A stretch of DNA of 64,000 nucleotides from Arenibacter algicola (GCF_018860365.1 NZ_JAHKPO010000025.1:23938-87937), one strand, 5' to 3'. Shown: positions 49,368 through 60,872, counted from the first letter of the stretch. Translations and numbers: made by a program. Notes: generated by a model from the letters alone, not told the origin.

Positions 49368-51794
49368 ATGAAAATATCTTACAACTGGTTGAAGCAGTTC
49401 TTGAAAATTGACTGGGATTCCAATAGGACAGCTGAATTATTAACTGACTTGGGCCTGGAGGTTGAGGGTATTTCTCCTTTTGAATCTGTCAAAGGAGGAT
49501 TGAAAGGAATTGTGGTTGGTGAAGTTTTAACCTGCATAAAGCATCCTAACGCGGATAAATTAAAATTGACCACTGTAAATATTGGTCTTGAAGCTCCGTT
49601 GCAAATTGTCTGTGGTGCACCCAACGTAGAGGCCGGACAAAAGGTACCTGTAGCTACCATAGGAACAACCCTTTATACGGCGGAAGGAGAAGCCTGGGTC
49701 ATAAAGAAAGGAAAGATTCGTGGAGAGGAAAGCCATGGTATGATCTGTGCCGAAGATGAGCTAGGATTAGGCGAAAGCCACGACGGAATTATGGTACTCC
49801 CAGATGGTTTAAAGGTTGGAACCCCCTGTTCGGAAGTTTTCGAAGTTGAAGTGGATGAGGTATTTGAGATTGGGCTAACCCCAAATAGGGCCGATGCCAT
49901 GAGCCACTTTGGAGTTGCCAGGGATTTAAAAGCCGGATTTAAGCAAAAGGACATCCTTAAGGAATTGATAACTCCTCCAGTGACCAATTTCAATATTGTA
50001 AACCGATCATTAAAAATTGACGTTGAAGTAATTAAGAGCGAACTGGCTCCAAGATATTGTGGAATAACCATTAGCAATCTAATTGTACAACCATCGCCTG
50101 ACTGGCTAAAAAACAGATTAAAATCTATTGGAATTACTCCAAAGAACAATGTAGTGGACGCTACCAATTATGTGTTACACGAATTGGGGCAGCCCTTGCA
50201 CGCCTTTGATGCTGCAAAGATCAAGGGAAACAAAATAGTGGTCAAAACACTACCCAAAGGAACCAAATTTACCACTTTGGATGGGGTTCAACGTACTTTG
50301 AACGAAGAGGATCTTATGATTTGCGATACGGAAAAACCACTTTGTATAGCTGGAGTCCTGGGCGGGCAAAATTCCGGGGTAACGGAAAGCACCAGTAGTA
50401 TTTTCTTGGAAAGTGCCTTCTTTAATCCAGTATCCGTACGAAAAACAGCCAAAAGACACAGTATAAATACAGATGCTTCCTTCCGTTTTGAAAGGGGGAT
50501 AGATATAGATAATGTAGAATATTGCCTAAAACGAGCTGCACTGCTTATCCACGAAATTGCTGGCGGTGATATTACCTCGGACATTGTAGATATATATCCT
50601 AAAAAGAAGGATGACTACCACGTATTTTTGACTTTCGACAAAATTAACAAGCTGATAGGTCAGGAAATACCTAAAGACACCATAAAATCCATTCTGGCAT
50701 CATTGGACATAAAGGTTAAAAATGTTACGGAATCCGGACTGGGATTATCCATTCCTTTTTACCGTGTGGATGTACAAAGAGAGGTAGATGTTATTGAGGA
50801 AATTCTCCGCGTTTTTGGCTATAATAATGTAGAGTTTAAAGAAAAATTGAACGCCTCCATTGCCCCTACTTCCAAATTTGAGGACTATAAGATCCAAAAC
50901 ATAATTGGTAATTTTTTAGCTTCAAAAGGATTTAATGAAATATTGGCCAATAGCTTAACTTCCCCCGTCTACAATAACTTATCGGAAGATATTAGGGAAG
51001 AGCATACTATTAGCATGTTAAACCCTCTTAGCACCGATCTATCGGTAATGCGGCAGTCTATGCTGTTTTCAGGTTTGGAGGCCATTGCCCACAACAGCAA
51101 TAGGCAGATGCACAACCTTAAAATATTCGAATTTGGAAAAACCTATCATCAATATCAAACCCAAAGAGAGGAAAAAAAGCATTTAAGCATTCTTGTTACC
51201 GGGAACAGATTGGAAGATACCTGGACTACAGCTCCCAAAAAGGCAGATTTCTTTTACCTAAAAGCTATTGTGGAAAATCTCCTGAACAGGTTGGGACTTA
51301 CCCAACTTATTTCCCAACCCAATTCCAGTGATATTCTATCTGAAGGAATTTCCTTGTTATTAGACAAAAAGGTAGTGGTGAGTCTTGGAGTTGTAAAGAA
51401 ATCCATTTTAAAGGAGTTCGATATTAAGGAAGAGGTTCTATTTGCGGATTTTGACTGGGATTATATTTTGGAAGCCATTGTGAACAGCAAAATAATCTAT
51501 AAAGAGATTCCAAAATACCCTGAAGTAAAGAGAGACTACGCGCTTTTAGTGGACGAAAAGGTAAGTTTTAAGCAGATTTATGATATCGCACTTCAGACTG
51601 AACGGAAATTTTTAACCAATGTGAACCTTTTTGATGTTTACAATGGTAAAAATTTACCCGAAGGCAAAAAGTCCTATGCTGTAAGCTACACCTTGCAGGA
51701 TGAAAACGGTACCTTAACGGATAAGCAGATAGATAAGATAATGAACAAGCTTTTACAACGTTACGAAAGCGAATTAGGAGCCGAATTACGGTAA
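49368..51794 (+). CDS. pheT: Phenylalanyl-tRNA synthetase beta subunit
   Basis: 808 residues, full length. In order: N-terminal tRNA-binding (EMAP/OB-like) domain about 40-150 with HPNADKLKLT; B3/4 editing domain around 200-390 (APRYCGI, FRFERGID near 370); B5 domain about 400-475; the catalytic-like core around 480-690; and the C-terminal FDX-ACB anticodon-binding domain from about 714 (YPEVKRDYALLVDE). With PheS it charges tRNA-Phe. pheS is not adjacent. Its last nine bases overlap the end of the converging fasciclin gene. Confidence 0.97.
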   Translation: MKISYNWLKQFLKIDWDSNRTAELLTDLGLEVEGISPFESVKGGLKGIVVGEVLTCIKHPNADKLKLTTVNIGLEAPLQIVCGAPNVEAGQKVPVATIGTTLYTAEGEAWVIKKGKIRGEESHGMICAEDELGLGESHDGIMVLPDGLKVGTPCSEVFEVEVDEVFEIGLTPNRADAMSHFGVARDLKAGFKQKDILKELITPPVTNFNIVNRSLKIDVEVIKSELAPRYCGITISNLIVQPSPDWLKNRLKSIGITPKNNVVDATNYVLHELGQPLHAFDAAKIKGNKIVVKTLPKGTKFTTLDGVQRTLNEEDLMICDTEKPLCIAGVLGGQNSGVTESTSSIFLESAFFNPVSVRKTAKRHSINTDASFRFERGIDIDNVEYCLKRAALLIHEIAGGDITSDIVDIYPKKKDDYHVFLTFDKINKLIGQEIPKDTIKSILASLDIKVKNVTESGLGLSIPFYRVDVQREVDVIEEILRVFGYNNVEFKEKLNASIAPTSKFEDYKIQNIIGNFLASKGFNEILANSLTSPVYNNLSEDIREEHTISMLNPLSTDLSVMRQSMLFSGLEAIAHNSNRQMHNLKIFEFGKTYHQYQTQREEKKHLSILVTGNRLEDTWTTAPKKADFFYLKAIVENLLNRLGLTQLISQPNSSDILSEGISLLLDKKVVVSLGVVKKSILKEFDIKEEVLFADFDWDYILEAIVNSKIIYKEIPKYPEVKRDYALLVDEKVSFKQIYDIALQTERKFLTNVNLFDVYNGKNLPEGKKSYAVSYTLQDENGTLTDKQIDKIMNKLLQRYESELGAELR

Positions 51795-52352
51795 ATTTGC
51801 AGCTGAAAGGGCATTGGGCAGGATAACACTGTCTATCTCATGGATAATGCCATTGCATTGATTGGCGTCAGCATTGGTTATTTTGGCCTTATTTCCAGCC
51901 TTGTCCGTGAGTACAATATCCAATCCATCCATGGAAGCGAATATTTTATCGCCCTGTACAGTAGTAAAACTTGCTTTTCCATTCCCGTTGCACAAAGCCT
52001 TTAAAATTTTGGAGGCCGTTATGTTGCCAGCAACAATATGGTAGGTTAAAAGCGAAAAGAGCTCCCTTTTATTTTCCGGTAACAATAATTCTTTCAAATT
52101 TACTTTAGAGAGCTTTTTAAAAGCCATATCCGAAGGTGCAAAAACAGTAAACGGACCATCCTCATCCAAAATCTTGTCCAAATTGGCTGCCTTTACAGCT
52201 TCCAACAAGGTATTATGGTGTCCAGAATCTGCGGTACTTTCTATAATGGAATTTTCCTTTTTTAAAAAGCTATTTTCTTTGAACGACGTTTGGCCATAAC
52301 CAAGAGAGGTGATTAAAAATAATAGGGCGCAAACGGACACATAGCTTTTCAT
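51786..52352 (-). CDS. Secreted fasciclin-domain protein
   Basis: 188 residues: Sec signal peptide (TSLGYGQ cleavage region) and one FAS1 domain with the H1 motif GPFTVFAPSDMAFKKL near 84-99 and the H2 region GIIHEIDSVILP near the end, plus YHIVAGN between them. FAS1 domains mediate adhesion or surface contacts. No lipobox or sorting domain is seen, so it would be periplasmic or released. Overlaps pheT tail-to-tail. Confidence 0.9.
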   Translation of the reverse strand: MKSYVSVCALLFLITSLGYGQTSFKENSFLKKENSIIESTADSGHHNTLLEAVKAANLDKILDEDGPFTVFAPSDMAFKKLSKVNLKELLLPENKRELFSLLTYHIVAGNITASKILKALCNGNGKASFTTVQGDKIFASMDGLDIVLTDKAGNKAKITNADANQCNGIIHEIDSVILPNALSAANLP

Positions 52353-52601
52353 AGGTTCTGGGCTTGGGAATTACAAAAAAATCGATAAACGGTCAAATTC
52401 GTCGACAATATACAATATTCAGTTCGTTGTTTTAAAAAAAGTTATTAACTAATTTTAAAATATCACAATATTGAAATAAAGGTTACGAATACACCATATT
52501 ACTATAGGTTTCATTGCATATTTTCAATTTTTAACGCTTTAAACCAAAATCGAAAACCTTAATTCCTTAACTTTATAACAATTGCTATAAAAGAATATAA
52601 A

Positions 52602-53321
52602 ATGTTATTGAGAAGAACCAATATTCGGGAAAAGCTTATTCTGGCAAAGCAAAGGGACAAGTCTGCCGATAAAATTTTAAATGAAGTATATCGCCTTTTA
52701 GCCAAAGAGGAGGATACCCAGAAAAGAATCGAAGTCAACCTTAATAGTAAGAACACCGTAATTTCCAATGATTTCAATTTTGATTTATTGGAAACTGCCG
52801 AAATATACCATGTAAGGCATATAAAAAAAATAGCGATAGATTATAGGTTGCGTTTTTTGGATTCCCGTTATTTTAAAGGTGAAATTCCTCAGGAAGCCAT
52901 TTCCAAAATAAAAAAACTGGAAAAAGAACATGAACTGGAATTAAAAGGATTTAAGATACTTGCGCCCTCAAAACTTTTTAAATTAGAAGACAGGGATGAT
53001 CCCATTTTATTTGCCCCGATCGGCAATGACCATTACTATTTAATCCATAAATGGGGCCGCGATCTACATCCACTGAGAAAAATATTGATGTGGCCTTTTA
53101 AAAGCCTGGTAAATCTAATTGCCCTGGTTGTAGGTGTTAGTTATCTAATTACCCTGTTGGTCCCCAACGGATTGTTCTCCAAAGAAAGTTCCAGTTTTCA
53201 ATTTTGGGTAATTTTCTTTTTTATGTTTAAATGTCTAGCCTCCATCGTAATATTTTATGGCTTTGCCTTGGGCAAAAATTTTAATCCTGCCATCTGGAAC
53301 TCCAAATACCTAAAAACTTAG
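52602..53321 (+). CDS. Small membrane protein of unknown function
   Basis: 239 residues. Residues 1-160 are soluble and highly charged, with KIKKLEKEHELELKGFKIL near 104-122 and FAPIGNDHYYLIHKWG near 137-152; two membrane segments follow at about 170-190 and 202-224. I do not recognise the family. Topology suggests a cytosolic N-terminal domain held at the inner membrane. It converges on the next minus-strand gene with 27 bases between stops. Confidence 0.65.
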   Translation: MLLRRTNIREKLILAKQRDKSADKILNEVYRLLAKEEDTQKRIEVNLNSKNTVISNDFNFDLLETAEIYHVRHIKKIAIDYRLRFLDSRYFKGEIPQEAISKIKKLEKEHELELKGFKILAPSKLFKLEDRDDPILFAPIGNDHYYLIHKWGRDLHPLRKILMWPFKSLVNLIALVVGVSYLITLLVPNGLFSKESSSFQFWVIFFFMFKCLASIVIFYGFALGKNFNPAIWNSKYLKT

Positions 53322-53348
53322 AACAAATTCTTTCAGTACTGTCAGATT

Positions 53349-54476
53349 TTAATTGGGAAACAATTCCATAGGAATGCCGTCCAAATCAACGTTATCCAGA
53401 AATTTAGGGTCCGGTATTGGCTTTATCCTCATTAATCCTCCTTTGCCACTACCCCCTTTTTTTCTATAGCCTATCAAAATCAAATTATTCTTGGCATCAT
53501 AGGAAACCATTGTAGTATCCTCTATTTCGTATTTTAAGTTTCTCTCCTCCAGGCTAAGAAAGTTTTCATAAATGTATAGGACAGACATATTTTCCTTAAA
53601 ATCATAAACTGCGGCAATATGGGGATAGGAACTTTTTAACCCCGATTCCATAGGGTAATACATCGTCTGGTTCCCGAAAAATTCAGATTTGGCATACCCA
53701 AACTTTGGCTCTTTTCCCAGCAGATAATTGGTCGTAATACCCAAGATCATTGTATTCCCATCAATTAGGCTATGTAAATTGGGATAACTTACCAGAATAT
53801 TGCCCATTCCATCCTGTGATATCTTTAGGACATCGGCCCCCAGGTCAACCTCATGAGTAAGGGCCCCGTTATCAACATTTATGGACATAAGGGCATATCT
53901 GTTGGTTACATCGGTATCCATACATAGGACAAAGGCTTTGTTATTGGATACCAAAAGTTGTATGGGTTCTTTGGCCAGGGATACATCGGTAAAAGAACCA
54001 GGACTTTCCGTTAGATCCAAAATCCTTAAAAAATAATCGTCTTCTTTGGCGTCCCTAGGTACTACATAGGCCATCAAAGCTTTATTTCCGGAAAAAGCAA
54101 TGGATTTTACATCACGGTCACAATTCAAATCCTCAGCAAACACAGTACTTTGTTCCACTTTACCGTCGCTAAAATCGTGGACGGTAAGGCTGGCACTGCA
54201 GTCCTCCTTGGGGATATAAAATCCTATTTTGAAGCCGTCCCTGTAGAATAGTTGCGGCACAGGTACCATCTCAAACTCATCAATACCGGGGTTTACGGTA
54301 ATACCGTCCGAATCGGCATTTAAAAGAGCAGTTCTCATAAGCCCGTCTTTATGAAGCAAAACGGTATAGTCGGCCAACAGGCTTGGAGATTCGTCTATCT
54401 TATCCCCAACTCCTTCCTCCGAACAGCCTATGACAAGACATGCAATAAACATGCATATGAATAGGTAGGTTTTCAT
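53349..54476 (-). CDS. Lipoprotein of unknown function
   Basis: 375 residues with lipobox LVIGC (Cys about 18). The rest is beta-rich with many short repeats of the type DLTESPG..., SINVDNGALTHEVDLGAD and AVYDFKENMSVLYIYENF, suggesting a propeller-like fold, but no family motif is clear. It starts 26 bases after the ABC-F gene stop and is probably co-transcribed with it. Confidence 0.65.
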   Translation of the reverse strand: MKTYLFICMFIACLVIGCSEEGVGDKIDESPSLLADYTVLLHKDGLMRTALLNADSDGITVNPGIDEFEMVPVPQLFYRDGFKIGFYIPKEDCSASLTVHDFSDGKVEQSTVFAEDLNCDRDVKSIAFSGNKALMAYVVPRDAKEDDYFLRILDLTESPGSFTDVSLAKEPIQLLVSNNKAFVLCMDTDVTNRYALMSINVDNGALTHEVDLGADVLKISQDGMGNILVSYPNLHSLIDGNTMILGITTNYLLGKEPKFGYAKSEFFGNQTMYYPMESGLKSSYPHIAAVYDFKENMSVLYIYENFLSLEERNLKYEIEDTTMVSYDAKNNLILIGYRKKGGSGKGGLMRIKPIPDPKFLDNVDLDGIPMELFPN

Positions 54477-54502
54477 AAAGTAAGAATTTGGGTCCTACAA
54501 CA

Positions 54503-56185
<1,683 letters not shown>

Positions 56186-56271
56186 CTATATTACAACGCC
56201 TTTAGGTGTCATTTTAACTAAGAGCCAATAGATTTAACTCACAATTAACAGCCTGTATCTGTTGAGTTTAT

Positions 56272-56279
56272 TAGATTTG
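56272..56279 (+). promoter_or_regulatory. -7 element TAGATTTG
   Basis: Exact TAnnTTTG match 25 bases before the start at 56305. The nearest TTG is too close and no TTG is at the usual distance, so only half of the promoter is recognised. Confidence 0.4.
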
Positions 56280-56304
56280 TTCACTATAAAGTAGCTATTC
56301 TCAT

Positions 56305-57693
56305 ATGAATAAACCTTTACTATATTCTTTTCTTATTGCACTAGTTGGTTGCGGTTCGATAGAAAAAAAATCCCCTGGTGCATTCTTTGCTGGTGAAATT
56401 GTAAATCCCACAAGCGAATATGTTGTTCTATTTAAGGATGATGTTGTCATAGATTCAGCTAAACTTGATGGCGAAAATAGATTCAGTATAAAATTGGATA
56501 CCGTTGTGGAAGGTCTATATCATTTTGACCATAGTCCGGAACTGCAGTACGTTTATCTAGAAAAGGGAGATAGTTTAATGATCCGCCTGAATACTGAAGA
56601 TTTTGATGAATCATTGATATTTTCTGGGAAAGGCGAAGAAATAAATAATTTTCTTGTGGAGTTCTTTTTAAGTACGGAATCCGAGCCTGCATTAGTTTAT
56701 TCCTATTCCCAACTTGATCCAGCGGACTTCTCCAATAAACTGGATTCTTTAAAGGCTGTTAAGGTAAACGCCCTTAACGAGCTTGTTACCGAAGTAACCC
56801 TTTCCCCAAAAGCTGCCGACATGGCCAAGGCCAGTATAGATTACAATTATTACATCTATAAGGAAAAGTATCCGTTTTGGAACAGAAGAAGAACAGGAAA
56901 AGACACCATTCCTGAACTTCCCAACAATTTTTACGATTATAGAAAGACGATAGACTACAACAATGAAAATCTATCCTATCATAGGTATTATTACAATTTT
57001 ATGAAGACACATTTTAATAATCTATCCTATATGGGTTGTTATACAAAATGTAAGGATGCGCACTATGACATAGTTAAAAATAAATTACATTTTAACCAAC
57101 ACAAGTTAAAACTGATAGATAGCTTGGTTACCGAAAGGGACTTGAGGGATAATTTATTTAGAAATGTTGCAATGGACTATCTAATAAATGTCCATGATAC
57201 CGACGAAAACAATAGGATTTTTATTGATGAATTTCACAGACTTTCCGGAAACAATAGACACAGTGCCGAAATAGAAGCTATATACCAAGGTGTAAACAAC
57301 TTACAACCTAGTAATAGAATGCCCAATATTTCAGTTTTCAACACTAATGGGACCTTGGTAACCCTTCAGGAAATTGCCGAAAAGGAGAAAAATGCCGTAT
57401 TCTATTTTTGGTCAGGCACCCAGAGATCCAACTTCGAGAATGTACTTACCCGTGTGGCGCAACTTTCGGAAAACAAGCCGAATTTCACTTTTATAGGAAT
57501 AAATTGCAATACGGATGCACTAAGATGGCAATCATTATTAAGCAGCAATCAATTGGATACGGAAAAACAATTCCGGACCGATGATTTTGAAAATTTAAAA
57601 AATGCCCTAGTAATAGGTGGTCTCAATAAGGGTATTATAACCAAAGACGGACTTATTGTAGACGCATTTGCCGATCTTTATAGTAGTTTTTAA
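56305..57693 (+). CDS. Lipoprotein with degenerate thioredoxin-like domain
   Basis: 462 residues. Lipobox LVGC (Cys about 16). An N-terminal DUF4369-like beta domain (about 25-110) and a helical middle precede a C-terminal thioredoxin-fold domain from about 345. Where TlpA proteins carry W-C-x-x-C this one reads YFWSGTQRSNFE, so both redox cysteines are missing. It cannot be a classical thiol oxidoreductase and may be a binding or scaffold relative. Divergent from the ABC-F gene. Confidence 0.75.
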   Translation: MNKPLLYSFLIALVGCGSIEKKSPGAFFAGEIVNPTSEYVVLFKDDVVIDSAKLDGENRFSIKLDTVVEGLYHFDHSPELQYVYLEKGDSLMIRLNTEDFDESLIFSGKGEEINNFLVEFFLSTESEPALVYSYSQLDPADFSNKLDSLKAVKVNALNELVTEVTLSPKAADMAKASIDYNYYIYKEKYPFWNRRRTGKDTIPELPNNFYDYRKTIDYNNENLSYHRYYYNFMKTHFNNLSYMGCYTKCKDAHYDIVKNKLHFNQHKLKLIDSLVTERDLRDNLFRNVAMDYLINVHDTDENNRIFIDEFHRLSGNNRHSAEIEAIYQGVNNLQPSNRMPNISVFNTNGTLVTLQEIAEKEKNAVFYFWSGTQRSNFENVLTRVAQLSENKPNFTFIGINCNTDALRWQSLLSSNQLDTEKQFRTDDFENLKNALVIGGLNKGIITKDGLIVDAFADLYSSF

Positions 57694-57805
57694 GGCCTTT
57701 CCGACTTGGAAGAAATTTCGGTTATCTAGCTCAAGTATATCCCATTTAACAATTCTACAATCTTTTACCCATTATCTATACGGTAATGAAAAGTTCAATA
57801 TTAAA

Positions 57806-57850
57806 AACAACAAAGCCTCTTTTGCTCAATGAGCTCAAGAGGCTTTGTAC
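57806..57850 (-). terminator. Intrinsic terminator, bidirectional
   Basis: ACAAAGCCTCTT (57810-57821) pairs perfectly with AAGAGGCTTTGT (57837-57848) around a 15-base loop. On the minus strand a TGTTTTTAA tract follows, 22 bases after the transaldolase stop. It may also end the converging lipoprotein transcript, though the plus-strand tail is less T-rich. Confidence 0.9.
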
Positions 57851-57870
57851 TATTTAGAATCTTGGTAAAA

Positions 57871-58524
57871 CTAGTTACCTTTCTGGTAGTCTTCCAAAAA
57901 CTTGGCCAGGCCACTATCCGTTAAAGGATGCTTTAAAAGACCTTCAATAGCTGACAAAGGTCCGGTCATAACATCAGCTCCAATTTTAGCACAATCTATC
58001 ACATGCATTGTATGCCTTACCGAAGCAGCCAATATTTGGGTTTCAAACTCATAATTATCATATATGTGCCTAATCTCAGAGATCAAGTTTAGACCATCGG
58101 TAGAAATATCGTCCAATCTACCAATAAACGGAGAAACATAGGCTGCACCGGCTTTGGCAGCCAACAAAGCCTGTCCGCAAGAGAATACCAAAGTACAATT
58201 GGTTCTTATTCCCTTATCCGAGAAATATTTTATAGCCTTGATACCATCCTTTATCATAGGAACTTTAACTACGATCTGCTCATGCAATTCTGCCAATTCC
58301 TCACCCTCCTTGATCATTCCTTTAAAATCGGTGGAAATTACTTCGGCGGATACATCACCATCCACAATATTACAGATATCCACATAGTGCTTTAAAATAT
58401 TGTTTCTTCCTGTAATGCCTTCTTTGGCCATTAGGGAAGGATTTGTGGTTACCCCATCCAATACTCCTAATTCCTGGGCTTCTTTTATCTGTGCTAAATT
58501 AGCGGTGTCAATAAAGAACTTCAT
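57871..58524 (-). CDS. tal: Transaldolase, short (TalC-type)
   Basis: 217 residues, the compact transaldolase/fructose-6-phosphate aldolase subfamily. The Schiff-base lysine is K87 (IVVKVPM). At the position that separates the two activities, E61 (VSAEVIS) is the glutamate of transaldolases rather than the glutamine of fructose-6-phosphate aldolase, favouring transaldolase. It moves a dihydroxyacetone unit between sugar phosphates in the pentose phosphate pathway. Confidence 0.93.
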   Translation of the reverse strand: MKFFIDTANLAQIKEAQELGVLDGVTTNPSLMAKEGITGRNNILKHYVDICNIVDGDVSAEVISTDFKGMIKEGEELAELHEQIVVKVPMIKDGIKAIKYFSDKGIRTNCTLVFSCGQALLAAKAGAAYVSPFIGRLDDISTDGLNLISEIRHIYDNYEFETQILAASVRHTMHVIDCAKIGADVMTGPLSAIEGLLKHPLTDSGLAKFLEDYQKGN

Positions 58525-58596
58525 GTTAATTGCTTTTTAAATTATTAATTTGAAAGATATAGCCTTTTTGCATGCCTAACTTTTAGTCTGGCAAAA

Positions 58597-59406
58597 TTAC
58601 AATTTATAATGGTTCATCAAGAGTTTCTCATATACTTTGTCCGGTAATATTTTTTTTAGAAATAATGAGAACTTCTGCATAAACTCCCCTACCTTATAAT
58701 GTACTTTAGGTTTTTTTGTGTTTATTATTTTGTATACCATATGGGCCACCAATATGGGATCTTTACCACTATCCACATGCTCGTTCATCATTTTTAAGGT
58801 GCTGCCATAAGGTTCCTTATAGGGCGAGTCCTCCATAATTGGGGCATGGTAACGGCCAGAGGCTATATTGGTAGCAAAGTCACCAGGCGCCAAATTGGTT
58901 ATGTTCACGCCAAATCCTTTAACCTCCATTCTCAGGGCCTCCGTAACCAACTCCAAGGCACCTTTACTGGCGGAATAAAATCCCCTATATGGCAAACCCA
59001 TATAACCCGCAATAGAGGTAATATTAATGATCAAACCCTTTTCCTGACGCCTCATATGGGGCAAAACAGCTTTCGACATGTGTAGCGGACCATTAAAATT
59101 GGTATCGAATGCTTTCAAAATTTCAGCGTGTGGTGTTTCCTCTATAGGACCTGTAATTCCTATACCGGCATTGTTGACCAGAACATCCAGCCTACCTTCC
59201 TTTGCTATCAGCTCTGAAATGGCGGCCCCAATACTTTCTGGATTTCTTACATCCAATTCCAAAAGTTCAAAATCATCAAAATTGGGATGATTGGCAATCT
59301 TCCTTGTTGTTCCGTAAACTTTAAAACCCTTTGATTTTAAATAAATTCCGATCGATTTTCCAATTCCCGAAGAACCTCCGGTAATCAGTACAACCCTATG
59401 CTCCAT
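58597..59406 (-). CDS. Short-chain dehydrogenase/reductase
   Basis: 269 residues. Classical SDR: cofactor motif TGGSSGIG at 9-16, NNAGIG near 87-92, SITSIAG-type serine region near 129-137, and the catalytic Tyr/Lys in YSASKGALE near 150-158. Arginine/lysine after the first strands (TTRKI) suggests NADP(H). C-terminal basic, hydrophobic tail as in membrane-associated lipid-acting SDRs. The substrate is unknown. It lies 72 bases upstream of transaldolase on the same strand. Confidence 0.88.
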   Translation of the reverse strand: MEHRVVLITGGSSGIGKSIGIYLKSKGFKVYGTTRKIANHPNFDDFELLELDVRNPESIGAAISELIAKEGRLDVLVNNAGIGITGPIEETPHAEILKAFDTNFNGPLHMSKAVLPHMRRQEKGLIINITSIAGYMGLPYRGFYSASKGALELVTEALRMEVKGFGVNITNLAPGDFATNIASGRYHAPIMEDSPYKEPYGSTLKMMNEHVDSGKDPILVAHMVYKIINTKKPKVHYKVGEFMQKFSLFLKKILPDKVYEKLLMNHYKL

Positions 59407-59524
59407 TAATTAAAAATTAAGGTTGCAAATTAACGAATAAAACAGGAATGGAAAGGGATATAACAATGATATCTATGCCAAATGGCTCAAAAAAACAGAA
59501 AAAACACCTTCACTTTAAGGCACA

Positions 59525-59624
59525 AAAAATGGCAAGCTACCTACATCGCACCGCTACAACCATATACCCTTGCTGCGTTCCCACCCTGGGGGATTCTACA
59601 GGAGCTGGTCGTGTAGGACTTGCC
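59525..59624 (-). ncRNA. ffs: Signal recognition particle RNA (small bacterial 4.5S type)
   Basis: On the minus strand an RNA of about 100 bases starts GGCAAGUCC and ends AGCUUGCC followed by AUUUUUU, so its two ends pair (GGCAAG/CUUGCC) and a T-run closes it. The apex contains CCAGGGUGGGAACGCAGC followed by AAGGGU, the Bacteroidota version of the conserved Ffh-binding hairpin: GGAA-type loop and the asymmetric GCAGCA side. It binds Ffh for co-translational membrane targeting. A clean TTG-N19-TATATTTG promoter precedes it. The 75-codon frame on the other strand (59448-59675) is a shadow. Confidence 0.88.
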
Positions 59625-59628
59625 GATG

Positions 59629-59658
59629 CAAATATACAATCTTTTAATTTTTTTACAA
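59629..59658 (-). promoter_or_regulatory. Promoter of the SRP RNA gene (TTG-N19-TATATTTG)
   Basis: On the minus strand TTG (59658-59656) is followed after 19 bases by TATATTTG (59636-59629). This is a full match to the Bacteroidota housekeeping promoter and puts transcription start near 59624, exactly where the RNA's pairing ends begin. Confidence 0.85.
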
Positions 59659-59829
59659 TCGTTTTCAGGTCTTAATTTTATTAAATATCTTGCCCTAAAA
59701 AGTCACCAAATTTATTTCTGGATAGCGGGTTGATTTTAAGACAACTATGCAAAAATCAAAGAAAATAATTGTTTAGTACAGACTCTTTACCCACTAAAAT
59801 TATATTATAAATTATACCCATATTTAAAA

Positions 59830-60870
59830 ATGAACGCCTTTAAATTAAACCTATTCTTCTTGATTCCCCTGTTCTTTTTGGCTTGTGATGGTACCACCAA
59901 CCCCTCCAAACTCTTCGAAATCCAATTGGAAGGCAACCAAACGGAATTTCAAAAAAACCAGGTGGTAGGTATCTCTGTCAAAAATCTAAAGAACAAAGAA
60001 ATTGAAAAGATTACCTATACCTTGGACAATAAGGAAATTACGTTGAAGAACGATAAAATTACGCTGGACCAATTGGAACTTGGGGCCAAAACTTTGACCG
60101 CGAATATAAGCTTCGATGGCGAAACCGTTGAAGTGTCCAAAGGAATTAAACTATTGGCAGAACACGCCCCCGAGATCTATTCCTACGAAATTCTGAACGT
60201 ATACCCCCATGATATGGAGGCATATACCCAAGGATTGGAATTTCATCAGGATACACTTTATGAAAGTACGGGTAAAAAGGGAAAATCCTCCTTGAGGCAG
60301 GTAGATTATAAAACTGGTGAAATTTTAAAGAAAATAGACTTGGACAATACCTATTTTGGAGAGGGCATCACTATTTTAAATAATAAAATTTATCAACTCA
60401 CCTGGCAAAGTGGAGTTGGATTCATTTACGATCTAAAAGACTTTAAGAAAATAGACAGCTTTAAATACAACCAAAGTAAGGAAGGATGGGGCTTATGCAA
60501 CGACGGTAACAAAATATTCAAGAGTGATGGCACCGAGAAAATATGGTTTTTAAATCCTGAAACTATGGCTGAGGAGGGACATTTTGAGACAGTAACAAAT
60601 ACCTCCATATTCAACAAGGCCAATGAACTGGAATATGTAGATGGAAAAATATACGCCAATGTCTATCAAAAGGAAAGTATGATGATTATTGATGCCAAAA
60701 GTGGTGCAATTGAAGGCGTTATAAATTTTGGCGGCCTAAAGGAAAAAGTTACGCAACATCAGAATCTGGACGTACTTAATGGAGTGGCCTATCATCCACA
60801 AAGAAAGACCTTCTTCGTTACCGGAAAAAACTGGGACAAATTGTTTGAGGTAAACATCCTTAAAAAATAA
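59830..60870 (+). CDS. Glutaminyl-peptide cyclotransferase, plant type, lipoprotein
   Basis: 346 residues, lipobox FFLAC (Cys 19). A short Ig-like N-terminal part (about 25-110) is followed by the five-bladed propeller of plant-type glutaminyl cyclases: PHDMEAYTQGLEF near 126-138, YESTGKKGKSSLRQVD near 143-158, YFGEGIT near 176-182, YQLTWQSG near 189-196, WGLCNDG near 222-228 and the final GVAYHP near 317. It converts N-terminal glutamine of exported proteins to pyroglutamate. First gene of a run with a thioesterase and a beta-helix lipoprotein. Confidence 0.92.
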   Translation: MNAFKLNLFFLIPLFFLACDGTTNPSKLFEIQLEGNQTEFQKNQVVGISVKNLKNKEIEKITYTLDNKEITLKNDKITLDQLELGAKTLTANISFDGETVEVSKGIKLLAEHAPEIYSYEILNVYPHDMEAYTQGLEFHQDTLYESTGKKGKSSLRQVDYKTGEILKKIDLDNTYFGEGITILNNKIYQLTWQSGVGFIYDLKDFKKIDSFKYNQSKEGWGLCNDGNKIFKSDGTEKIWFLNPETMAEEGHFETVTNTSIFNKANELEYVDGKIYANVYQKESMMIIDAKSGAIEGVINFGGLKEKVTQHQNLDVLNGVAYHPQRKTFFVTGKNWDKLFEVNILKK

Positions 60871-60872
60871 CT

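Noticed and set aside
59448..59675. 75-codon plus-strand frame
   Set aside because: Covers the SRP RNA gene on the opposite strand; RNA structure and promoter explain the sequence.
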